Positions 42,086-52,117 of a DNA stretch of 64,000 nt are shown piece after piece. Position 1 is the stretch's first letter. The number at the start of each line of letters is the position of its first letter. The translations under genes and the position numbers were made by a program. This DNA is from Limnephilus marmoratus. Lineage: Eukaryota; Arthropoda; Insecta; Trichoptera; Limnephilidae. Below the pieces are notes generated by a model. It did not search any database. It was not told the origin of the DNA and saw only the letters and a list, made by a program, of their open reading frames with translations. The DNA lies in NCBI GenBank assembly GCA_917880885.1, contig OU862913.1:1488001-1552000 (forward strand). The letters run 5' to 3'.

Positions 42086-42466
42086 AATAGATCACCCCAA
42101 GTGGTTTGCTATGTTTGGTGACTTAGCAGGGGTGCCCGGGATCATGAGGTGAGGTTTGTCTAGGTCTTGGCGGCCGATACGTCTACCCGAGAGAGAGACT
42201 GTAGAGGTTGTAGATCTTTTATCCTCAGTCGAATCCCTCGACCCATTGCCTTGCACCGTAGTTGAAGGGATGGATTCATACACCCGTCACTCCTAGACAC
42301 ACTGACCCCCAGATTCCTACCCACCCCTCATACCGATTTCCTTCCCAGAACACCCACTCCTTCCTTTCCTTAAAAAAACCCTCAACACAGCATCCCCTAA
42401 GATGACATAGTAAAACCTGAGAAAAATTATTTTCCGCAGGGCCTCCTGTGTGGAGTTAATGTTAAA
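42086..42466 (+). repeat. Repeat D2
   Basis: CACCCCAAGTGGTTTGCTAT, AGGGGTGCCCGGGATCATGA, the D2 block, CTCCTTCCTTTCCTTAAAAA, the hairpin remnants and TGTGTGGAGTTAATGTTAAAA. The first ~60 bp of the head are missing. A D head fragment in reverse follows at 42515-42550. Confidence 0.75.
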
Positions 42467-42550
42467 AAAAAAAAACAAAAAAGCGGTGTTTGAAATCTAA
42501 TAAAATCCCGGAGTGGCGCGCTCGGCGGTACCCATACCCGCCTCCCAAAT

Positions 42551-43084
42551 TGCATAAAGGTGTATAACTGTTTTAAACCAGAAAAAGAGGTAAACAATAA
42601 ACAATCTGCAAATGGAATTTATAAAAGTTGTTCTACTAACAAATAATAAAACAGGCTGTACCTGAAGGTAGGACGTTGATAATGAAAGTAACATACCAAT
42701 GCAGGTGACCTCCTTGGATGTAGAAGTTCCTTAACTTTTCAGAACATTCATATTTTGAGAGGCAAGACCTTCGAGGGTGAAAGTAACATACCAATACAGT
42801 TCAATACAGGCGATCTCCATGGAATATGAACTCTCCAGTATTTCAGATGTGAATTCAAATACCATGGGGACAATTCTTTGAATCCCCTATGAACCATTTG
42901 TTTGCGGAGTTACAGGCGGGAATCGCGCGCGTTCAAATTAAGTTCAATATTAATCTTGCAAAATAATGCTTTATTTTTATTGTAATATCTTGCAAATTGG
43001 TATGTGTATATAAATAGACATTTTATATTATTTTATGTTTAAATATCCGATTAGCAAGATTAGACCATATTTTTTTTTTGAGAA
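42551..43084. repeat. Short direct repeats, otherwise no gene
   Basis: GAAAGTAACATACCAATACA, continuing CAATACAGGCGATCTCCA, occurs at about 42779-42822 and again at about 43459-43502; a shorter form is at 42683. Function unknown. The rest of the stretch is featureless. Confidence 0.55.
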
Positions 43085-43420
43085 ATTTTATATTATACCG
43101 TAATCTCATATACTATACGGTACAGTACGTAAAAAATGTCGATCCCCACAACCAAAGAAATGCTCGAGCCGCCACTGGTAATAATTGTCTCTGGGCAACG
43201 TGGTGTAAGAACGCTTGCATAGAGATCCCGTGACCAGTCGTTTACGGCGTTACACAGTAACAATATTTTATATTTGTTTAAATATAAATTAAATATGTCC
43301 AATGACTTGGTATAATTGTATCCCACCATTAGTAATTTGTTTTGTATTCTTTCAACAGCTTTGTACATGTATATTACAATGTGGGTTCCAGATGGGAAAA
43401 TTGTATTCAGGTTGACTTTT
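43085..43420 (-). pseudogene. LINE R fragment, diverged
   Basis: Minus strand: AVERIQNKLLMVGYNY parallels IERIQNKFIKYLGYKY of the copy at 34846-35613, with upstream FPSGTHIV corresponding to its SPVWNPK region. Downstream similarity is weak and frame-shifted. Confidence 0.55.
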
Positions 43421-43724
43421 TACATAGGCAAAATATAACTGTTTAATATACTTTATATTGAAAGTAACATACCAATACAGTTCAATACAGGCGATCTCCA
43501 CGATATACGAACTCTCTAACATTTCACAGCGGACTATTTCTAGAGACAGGACGTTCGATAATGGACCTATCTAATATTCAAAAGTTACCAGACTGCTAAA
43601 TGGGTTTGTACAGTCAGCAGAACTAAAAGCTGAACAAAACCTGACCACAGTTTCTCTTAGTGCGGTGTTCACGAAACACTTCGTGACAATCGTGACGGAT
43701 ATTCATTTAACTTCGAATAACCTC

Positions 43725-44262
43725 TGGTCTGGAGCTCCAAAATACCTAAAAATACCCTCGACCCTGAGCAAAAACGGGTGGTCCGTTTAATAGATTCTCC
43801 CATCTTAACAGACGGATTGCAATCTTTAGAGCATAGGCGTCGAGTTATTTTATTTTTTATTTATTTATTAATTTTATTTTAGTAATTTGTACATTGAGTG
43901 GGAATGCTAACCTTGTTCTACCGGTATAACAATGGAAGATGCTCCGAGGAACTAGCATCATCGATCCCTTCGGCACCGGTGCATAGTCGGGAAACACGCC
44001 AAACGCGTTCCCAACATTTGTACACGGTTGACATTTGTCACATGAGAACGGGTCGTTTCTTCGACTCGTTCTTGTGTTCAACAGCTCGGCTGTGGAATGA
44101 TTTGCCGGCCTCCGTGTTTCCTCCTTCCTACAACATGGGTCTCTTCAAAACCAATGTTCATTCCTTCCTCTCTTCAAAAAGACCCTCCACACAGCATCCC
44201 AGATGACATAGGCCCTGAGGGAAATCATTTTCCTCAGGGCCTCCTGTGTGGAGATATTGTAA
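43725..44262 (+). pseudogene. LINE B C-terminal copy with small insertion
   Basis: Plus strand: LWSGAPKYLK-, VRLIDSP- and LQSLEHRRRV-type blocks, then a ~50-bp AT-rich insertion (43847-43897), then GMLTLFYRYNNGRCSEELAS, FFDSFLCSTARLWNDLPASV, NMGLFKTNVHSFLSSKRPST. The 3' end keeps the full nested hairpin (AGGCCCTGAGGGAAATCATT, TTCCTCAGGGCCTCCTGTGT). Confidence 0.85.
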
Positions 44263-44267
44263 AAAAA

Positions 44268-45455
44268 AAATGCGTGATGAGAGCGTTAAAGTGTGATCGG
44301 CGAGGCGAACGGTCGGACCTTTACGCACGCTTGACTTGGGGAGTAAGCTGGTGAATGCGTGACGAGAGCGTTACGAAAAGTGTGATCGGGCGAGGCGAAC
44401 GGTCGGACCTTTACGCACGCTTGACTTGGGGAGTAAGCTGGTGAATGCGTGACGAGAGCGTTACGAAAAGTGTGATCGGGCGAGGCGAACGGTCGGACCT
44501 TTACGCACGCTTGACTTGGGGAGTAAGCTGGTGAATGCGTGACGAGAGCGTTACGAAAAGTGTGATCGGGCGAGGCGAACGGTCGGACCTTTACGCACGC
44601 TTGACTTGGGGAGTAAGCTGGTGAATGCGTGACGAGAGCGTTACGAAAAGTGTGATCGGGCGAGGCGAACGGTCGGACCTTTACGCACGCTTGACTTGGG
44701 GAGTAAGCTGGTGAATGCGTGACGAGAGCGTTACGAAAAGTGTGATCGGGCGAGGCGAACGGTCGGACCTTTACGCACGCTTGACTTGGGGAGTAAGCTG
44801 GTGAATGCGTGATGAGAGCGTTACGAAAAGTGTGATCGGGCGAGGCGGCGTGACGAGAGCGTTACGAAAAGTGTGATCGGGCGAGGCGAACGGTCGGACC
44901 TTTACGCACGCTTGACTTGGGGAGTAAGCTGGTGAATGCGTGACGAGAGCGTTACGAAAAGTGTGATCGGGCGAGGCGAACGGTCGGACCTTTACGCACG
45001 CTTGACTTGGGGAGTAAGCTGGTGAATGCGTGACGAGAGCGTTACGAAAAGTGTGATCGGGCGAGGCGAACGGTCGGACCTTTACGCACGCTTGACTTGG
45101 GGAGTAAGCTGGTGAATGCGTGACGAGAGCGTTACGAAAAGTGTGATCGGGCGAGGCGAACGGTCGGACCTTTACGCACGCTTGACTTGGGGAGTAAGCT
45201 GGTGAATGCGTGACGAGAGCGTTACGAAAAGTGTGATCGGGCGAGGCGAACGGTCGGACCTTTACGCACGCTTGACTTGGGGAGTAAGCTGGTGAATGCG
45301 TGACGAGAGCGTTACGAAAAGTGTGATCGGGCGAGGCGAACGGTCGGACCTTTACGCACGCTTGACTTGGGGAGTAAGCTGGTGAATGCGTGATGAGAGC
45401 GTTACGAAAAGTGTGATCGGGCGAGGCGAACGGTCGGGCGAGGCGAACGGAGGTC
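44268..45455 (+). repeat. 90-bp tandem satellite, 12 units
   Basis: The unit contains GAGCGTTACGAAAAGTGTGA, GGCGAGGCGAACGGTCGGAC and CGCTTGACTTGGGGAGTAAG. GGTCGGACC starts at 44311, 44401, 44491, 44581, 44671, 44761, then 44892, 44982, 45072, 45162, 45252 and 45342. The 131-bp step marks a junction (about 44848). On each side the last unit carries the variant GCGTGATGAGAGCG, so the second half looks like a duplicate of the first. Units are otherwise nearly identical, implying recent homogenisation. Flank 45489-45508 matches 24960-24980. Confidence 0.95.
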
Positions 45456-45524
45456 GAGAGGGAGATGTAAGTTAGTGAAGTAGTTTTACTTCAGTCGTGT
45501 GGTCTAAACACAGTAGTTTTTTTT

Positions 45525-45610
45525 TGGATTTCGTAGGATTTGATCCTTGGTGTGCTAAATGTCTGAAGAGATTCGTCAGGCGCTTTATACCACTACACCA
45601 AAGGAGCCTT
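45525..45610 (-). mobile_element. tRNA-like SINE head (type S)
   Basis: Minus strand: TTTGGTGTAGTGGTATAAAG (A box) and AAGGATCAAATCC (B box), followed by TACGAAATCC. Shares CGTAGGATT and the GCGCCTGACGAATCTC segment with 31873-31965. Confidence 0.6.
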
Positions 45611-45789
45611 GCGTGGGACTGTGGATTTATCGTATTATGTTGGAACCGAGTACCCCTGATTTAAAAAAATATTTTATTGCTATCTTATTCTCTCGCAGAA
45701 TAAATCCTATATTTTTTTAATTTTTTTTATTTCAGGCAATTTTTGAAAGAACACTTTTTTATCTTCATTACCATACTAGGCTAATGCCC

Positions 45790-46440
45790 GTGTTAAGGTA
45801 TGTGTTTGTGTTTTTTTAATGTCACTTTCCCGTTTCATAGAGTTTCAAATCACAACGGTGCCATAGAAGTTTTCACTTCAATAAACAAACAAAAAAATAC
45901 AAATGTGCGGCTTATATGCGGTAGAAGTGAAACCTTCAGAAAACTAAACTTTGAGAGAATGAGACGAATGCAGAGTATCAGGGGTAAGGTAATTAATTGT
46001 AGAGTTTATTTATTATAATAATGTTACCAAGTTTAAAAATTATTTTATATTTTATTATACGAAGCACCGCACAAAGAGGAGGCCGATAGGCTACGAAGCA
46101 CCGCACAAACAGGACACCAATTGGTCTCATTATCTCGAAGCCTAAATCTTATAGATGTACGTGTTTGTCTCCTTTTAGTGTTGCTATTTTTCGTTTCATA
46201 AAGTTTCAAATCACAAAGATGCTAAAGAAGTTTTCACTAAAAAAAAATACAAATGTGCAAATCACACGCGGTAGAATTAAAATATCCAGAAAACTATAGT
46301 AGATGAGAGTTGGGAGGCTGCGAAACACCGCACAAAGAGGAGACTAATTATATACGAAGCACCGCACAAAGAGGAGACTAATTATATACGAAGCACCGCA
46401 CAAAGAGGAGACCGATTATACTATATACCGACGTCCGTGC
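45790..46440. mobile_element. Cluster of element I copies
   Basis: Right ends (TTCGTTTCATAAAGTTTCAAA, AAGTTTTCACT) at about 45810-45880 and 46185-46235 alternate with left ends (GCGGTAGAAGTGAAACC, GCGGTAGAATTAAAATAT) at 45910 and 46265. The block CGAAGCACCGCACAAAGAGG recurs four times (46062, 46096, 46357, 46389). A head-to-tail chain of the same element. Confidence 0.65.
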
Positions 46441-48250
46441 ACAAAATACAACTGACATAGCTCCGGAAATCTTCTCTAATTTTTTTCTCAATAAAATTAA
46501 GTCAATACGCGCCCAAACAGCCTCCGCCTCACCACCATCTTTTACTAAATGCAATAGCGGAAACTTTTCTGCCTTCAAACCTACATCCCTTGAAGAAGTT
46601 AGGAAGTTAATACTCACTTCACCGAACAAGCAATGCTCACTTGACCCTATTCCAACTTGGTTATTAAAGAAGTGTTTCTTCTCGACTTCTGTCTCGACAC
46701 AGGTATACCCTAGTGAGACAGGCATACAAATAAAACCATTGTAAATATATTTTATTATAGATAAATAAATAAATAATAATAAATAATGAGATTTCTCCCT
46801 TTCTGGTTTGTCTTTTCAATAAGTCACATAGCATGGGTGAATTCCCAAAACCCCTTAAATCAGCCGTCGTAACTCCATTAATAAAAAAACCGCAATTGGA
46901 CGCTGAAGATCTTTCAAATTACCGACCAGTTTCAAATCTTCCATTAATATCCAAAATCCTAGAAAAAATCACTGCTTCACAGATAATATGTCACTTAAAC
47001 TCAAATGAACTGCTGACTAAATACCAATCCGCATATAGAAGGTTTCACTCAAAGGAAACTGGATTACTACGTGTTTTGTCGGATATAACGCTTGCTATTG
47101 AGTCGGGTAAACTGGCACTCCTTTCAGTCTTAGACATGAGTGCCGCTTTTGACACGATTGACCATGATTTACTTATAAAACGATTAGAAGAATCCTTTGG
47201 TTTAAACTGCGGTGTAAAGGACTGGCTGATATCCGCGTACAAGCCGTAAAAGTGGGAAAAAACCAATCAAAATATGCAACCCTTTCATCTGGAGTTCCCC
47301 AGGGGTCTGTTCTGGGCCCACTTCTCTTCATCCTCTTCACAAATGATGTCGCTAAAATTATCGAATCATTTGGTCTTCTATCTCACTGCTACGCTGATGA
47401 CCAGCAAGTCTACTTCTACTGCCTACTAGAGGAAATAGACAGTCTTAAAACTCGAATAACCGAGTGTCTAGAAGCAATCACTCGCTGGATGACCTCAAAT
47501 AGATTGAAACTGAATCCTGCAAAGACTGAGTTTCTCTGGACAGGCACAAGTAGACGCCAGTGTATCATTGATAACTCCCCAATAACCATTTCAGGAAGTG
47601 ACATCACACCAAAGACATGCATAAAACTACTAGGCGTCAATCTGGACGCTGATTTTTCCCTTAAAACTCAAGTGAACAGAACTGTAAGCACGGGGTTCTT
47701 TCAATTAAGGCAAATTAAAGCAGTACGGAGAAACTTGACAACAGAGGCAACTAAATTACTAGTCAATTCGTATGTTGTTTCACGTCTAGATTATTGCAAT
47801 GGAATATATGCTAGTCTCCCAAAGTATCAAATCAACAAATTACAATCTGTGTTCAACGCTGCGGCAAGACTCATCACCGGCGTATCAAAATATTCCCATA
47901 TTTCTGAGCATCTCAAAAACCTTCACTGGCTCAAGTGTCCCGAGAGAATCCAGTTTAAGCTCTGCTGGATGGTATTCAAGTCCCTCAACGGAATGGCTCC
48001 GACTTACTTATCGGAAATGTGCATCCCAGAAAATTCCAACTCTCGACAATCAACCCTCAGGTCAGCAGCAACATCAGCGATCGGAAGGTTGAAGGAACCA
48101 AAGCGCACATCAGATACTAAATTCGGTGATCGTGCTTTCGGAGTGTCAGGACCTAAAGCATGGAATGGACTGCCACACAGAATAATCACAGATTCAGCAG
48201 AATTCAGAGCTAAACTTAAAACTCATCTTTTCAGACAGTCATATCCATAA
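46441..48250 (+). pseudogene. L2-type LINE ORF2 fragment
   Basis: First part (46441-46690): PEIFSNFFLNKIKSIRAQ and CSLDPIPTWLLKK, the linker motif typical of the L2 clade. About 105 bp of unrelated sequence interrupts. The frame resumes near 46797 with FNKSHSMGEFPKPLKSAVV, YRPVSNLPLISKILEKI and LDMSAAFDTIDHDLL. A small deletion shifts frame near 47232-47250. The last part (47252-48250) has SSGVPQGSVLGPLLFILFTN, the catalytic YADD and the C-terminal NGLPHRI-type block. The endonuclease is absent. Confidence 0.9.
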
Positions 48251-48703
48251 GTATAAAAAAAAAAAATAATAATAAATATAACCTATCACCCCCGCCTTCA
48301 CGGCTCGCAACATTGTAAATTACCAAGTGTGTAAAAATAAAGCAAATTCTTAAAATTCTCCAGACTTTCAAAATAAACATTAACTCAATTTTGCCATTAA
48401 TCTTCTTATAAATATAAATGTAGAACCCACAGTGATGAGGGTAGCAAGGGTAAAGTCATGCAATGTCCAGTGTTTTGAATATAATGTCCTCCACGCGCAA
48501 ATTCGTATCTTCCCCAAGCATAAACTTTTTAATAAAGTGTGTTTTATCGGAAGTGTCCTACAGGTAAGTATGTTTCTGTATCTTTTTGTAAATAATAAAA
48601 TTAGATAGAGCCTAAGATTAATGATAAATTGTAAAGCGCCCTTGAGGTGATTTTTCACAAAAACGGCGCTCTATAAATTGTCCAATTATTATTATTATTA
48701 TAT
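48251..48703 (+). mobile_element. L2 LINE 3' UTR with terminal hairpin and (ATT)n tail
   Basis: The end 48633-48703 has AGCGCC (48635-48640) pairing with GGCGCT (48665-48670), then CTATAAATTGTCCA and (ATT)5. L2 elements characteristically end in such a GCGCC hairpin followed by a short tandem repeat. The fit with the coding part confirms the clade and the 3' boundary. Confidence 0.88.
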
Positions 48704-48704
48704 C

Positions 48705-49045
48705 ATTTTCTCGCGGGCTAAATTCTATAAATGTAAGTGTTTGTCTATTTTTAGTGTCGCCATTTTTCATTTCATCGAGTTTCGAATCACAACTGTGCTA
48801 AAGAAGTTTTCGCTAAAAAAAATAAATATGTGCAATTCGCTCGCGGTAGAATTGAAATATCCAGGAAACTATAGTAGATAAGAGTGGGGAGGCTGCGAAA
48901 CACCGCACAAAGAGGAGACCCATTACACTATATCATTTTCTCGCAGGCTAAATTCTATAGATGTATGTGTTTGTCTATTTTTAGTGTCGCTATTTTTCGT
49001 TTCATCGAGTTTCAAATCACAACGGTGCTAAAGAAGTTTTTGAAG
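48705..49045. mobile_element. Element I copies
   Basis: 48705-48815 is a right half (TTCTCGCGGGCTAAATTCTA, AAGAAGTTTTCGCT). 48830-49045 is a contiguous copy (CGCGGTAGAATTGAAATATC, GTGGGGAGGCTGCGAAACAC, ATCGAGTTTCAAATCACAAC, AAGAAGTTTTTGAAG). Confidence 0.7.
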
Positions 49046-49099
49046 CTAAAAAAATTGAAATGTAAGTTAGATGGTGAATTTTTTGAAAAAGTCTTATCA

Positions 49100-49731
49100 C
49101 AGCATGGACATATGCATATATATGGACCTGCCCTAAATGATAAAAGCGTATTATTTCCTCCTTCCCATAACGGTTCCATGGAGCCAGCTCGGCTTACGAG
49201 AGCCTCGCTTGAATCTAAAAAATGTGACGTCATCATTCTTGTACGTACCAGCGCCGAGCTCACAAAATGTACGATTTTACAAAATAACACGGCAAAACTG
49301 AGAGCTTGTGGTATACATTATACCCTAAAATATGTCGAACAACGAATGTGTGCGGTTCTCGAGTGAGCTCGTCGCTGGTCACAGGGGTAAATAAATTATG
49401 AAAAATTTGTAAAAGGGTCTTAACTAAATACGGCAACAAAATATGCGTCTGTGAAAAGGGGCGAACTTTACTTTGTCGCATTTGGACTTCGCAAATATGT
49501 TAATAACGTGGCGAGCAATTCGCGCTCCCATGTAAATAGGTCTATTCATTCAAAAGTAGATTTTGCTTTTAAGAACTAAATGGTGATATTATAATGCGAG
49601 ATACCTGTATACTGTCAGATTGATTTTTTAATGAATCACAGTCATCTTTCCCCTCTTGGTCCCCCATAGTTTGGTTTTACCCCTCATCTGTATCTTCTCG
49701 TCTATTAAATTTGGATGTCTATGTATCACAG
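49100..49731 (+). repeat. Dispersed repeat J, copy 2
   Basis: Close match over ~630 bp to 18484-19103 in the same orientation, including ACGAGAGCCTCGCTTGAATC and AAAGCAGATTTTGCTTTTAA-like sequence. No ORF common to both. Confidence 0.85.
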
Positions 49732-50059
49732 TATTTTTATTCGTCTGAAAATACTCAATCGCATCAGCGCAGTGTTCAACTACAAATACAGCCTGATGTA
49801 AGGCTTTAATCTCTAAGTATTCTACAGAAGAGTCACGAAAAGCACTTTACCCATAAGAAATGCAATAATGTATACATTTAAACCTACGTGTACACATAAT
49901 GTGTATACAAACCTGCATGTATACGTGTGTAGACCTGTTGTGACCCTATACTACATCAGTATAAGATCCGATTGCATCAACAACATTGGCAATTAGTCCA
50001 TACTAGCGTTGCGGTGGCTAACGAAACACAACGCCATCTGCTGGATGGTTACCCAACTT

Positions 50060-50900
50060 TATTATGTTACTAGCTGACCCGGCCACGCGTTGCTGTGGCT
50101 AATAAAACACTTTGTAAAATCCAACTTTTGTAACCACCGCCGTCTTTGAGTTTATCGCGAAGAGACAGACAGATGCCGCGGAGGACTTTAATTTATAATA
50201 CGTAGAGATGGTGTGAAAAATTATAATAATGTGCATGAAATGCTTGGGGTAACTAACGTATTTAAGTTAATAAGGATTAATACTGTATCCGTCTAATAAC
50301 TTTTCAATTACCGCAATAGAATGGGTATAGTAATCTATCCGTAAAAGATTTTTTGTATATCTATAAAAGAGAAATATCCCACTATGAATTGTTTTGTTAT
50401 ATCCCAAAAGGATTAAGCTGCGTTTTCGATGAAAGCTACCAGGCGGCTTGACTTTTTCCGACACTTCTAACAATTATCGTTATGTTTCAACCAATTTACA
50501 CAAATCCTTGACAAATTACATACTTAAACCTTCCTCACGAAACACTCTATCTATTGGTGAAAACCGCATGAAAATCCGTTCAGTAGTTTTTGAGTTTATC
50601 GCAAACAGACAGACAGACGGCGCGGGGGACTTTAATTTATAATATGTAGAGATCCTCTCACACCGCCATCTTTTAATTTGCATACAAATCAAATCCACAC
50701 CGCCCGCTCGTCCGTCACATACAGACTTTCTCCTTTAATTATATACTTCAACCAATTTACACAAAACCTTGACAAATTATATACCTAAGCCTTCCTCATG
50801 AATCACTCTATCCATTGGTGAAAACCGTTTGAAAATCCGTTCAGCAGTTTTTGAGTTTATCGTGGAACTTAAATTTATAATAATAATAATAATGTAGACA
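50060..50900 (+). repeat. Three K2-type copies in series
   Basis: Left terminus AGCTGACCCGGCCACGCGTT at 50074. Right ends with GAGTTTATCGCGAAGAGACAGACAGATGCCG (about 50148-50180), GAGTTTATCGCAAACAGACA (50592) and CGTTCAGCAGTTTTTGAGTT (50842), each ending in ACTTTAATTTATAATAnGTAGAGAT or similar. CTATCTATTGGTGAAAACCG occurs at 50547 and, slightly changed, at 50810. Non-coding. Confidence 0.7.
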
Positions 50901-51121
50901 TACCTCGCTTCATGCCCTGCCTCACAGATGCATAATTTACATACAGCGAGGTTCGTTTAGAACTTAAGACGAAAGAAGGTCACCGACAAAATTGAATAAT
51001 ACATATTTAATCACACTGTTGCTGTCACTGTCGCTGTTACCCCCCGAATACTGGTTAATAATATCTAAATAAAATCGTCAAATTTGAGGTTTTTATTCTT
51101 TTTTTTACTAACTGTGTTAGA

Positions 51122-51290
51122 AGCCGCCCCGGAACCATTTATTGGATAACCAACACTTCTTCCGTAGGTCTCCCCAAGTGGTTCGCTACGTTTGGTGACT
51201 TAGCAGGGGTGCCTGGGTTCGTGGGGTGAGGTTTATCTTGGCCTTGCCGGTGGATGCGTCTGCCCACCTGCTGCATGGCAGGCCGAATTG
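51122..51290 (+). repeat. Repeat D head
   Basis: GCCGCCCCGGAACCATTTAT, AAGTGGTTCGCTACGTTTGG, GCCTGGGTTCGTGGGGTGAG. It joins an inverted D copy at about 51300. Confidence 0.75.
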
Positions 51291-51299
51291 GGAGAGAAT

Positions 51300-51628
51300 T
51301 TTTTTTTTTTACATGAGCTCCACACGGAAAATAATTTCCCTCAGGGCCTATGTCATCATTGGGGATACTGTGTTGAGGGTTTTTTTAAGGAAAGGAAGGA
51401 GAGGAGTGTTCTGAGAAGGAAAAGGGTTTAAGGGGTGGGTAGGCATCTGGGATTCAGTATTTCCTGGTCATCCGCCTCCAAGACCTAGACAAACCTCACC
51501 CCATGAACCCGGGCACCCCTGCTAAGTCACCAAACGTAGCGAACCACTTGGGGTGACCTATGGCAGAGGTGTTGGTTATCCAATAAAGGTTCCCGGGGTG
51601 GAAGTACCCATTCCCGCATCCCAAAATT
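51300..51628 (-). repeat. Repeat D, short variant
   Basis: T run, ACATGAGCTCCACACGGAAA, then TTTAAGGAAAGGAAGGAGAG, CCAAGACCTAGACAAACC and the head GGAAGTACCCATTCCCGC. One hairpin arm is deleted. Confidence 0.8.
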
Positions 51629-51639
51629 GAGGGAGTCCT

Positions 51640-51868
51640 GAATTTTCCAGCTGTACTCTCTCGGAACATCACCTTGCACCGCAGTGGGAGGGATGGATTC
51701 ATGCGTCCGTCACCCCCAGTTTCCTACCTACCACCCGAATGTCCTTTTCCTTCCCAGAACATCCTCTCCTTCCTTTCCCTAAAAATATCCTCCACACAGC
51801 ATCCCCACAGACGATATAGGCCCAGAGGAAAATTGGTTTCCTTAAAGGCTTCCTGTGTGGAGCTAATG
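51640..51868 (+). repeat. Repeat D2 3' half
   Basis: CCTTGCACCGCAGTGGGAGG, CTCTCCTTCCTTTCCCTAAA, CCTCCACACAGCATCCCC, AGGCCCAGAGGAAAAT and TTCCTGTGTGGAGCTAATGT, ending in an A-rich tail. Confidence 0.75.
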
Positions 51869-52117
51869 TGAAAAAAATAAAAAGGGATTGAAAGTTGAAA
51901 TGCGACTTTATTCAGTTGTAATTTTTTTTTTTTTTTTTTATTTAGTAACTATATAATATTTTTTACATTTTTATATGAAACATGTTAGTTAGATGTATAT
52001 GTAAAATATAAATATATTCGAAGTCCTCCTCACTAGGAGATCCTGTGCTGAGGGGGACTATGCTTTGGATAAGTTTTTCAGCGACTTCTATGGTTTAACT
52101 TGTTTGGATAGAGACTT

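Noticed and set aside
44268..45455. CRISPR array
   Set aside because: Units are contiguous 90-bp repeats with no variable spacers, in a eukaryotic repeat-rich context.
46378..46725. 115-aa minus-strand ORF
   Set aside because: It is the antisense shadow of the L2 coding sequence (CSLDPIPTWLLKK on the plus strand).
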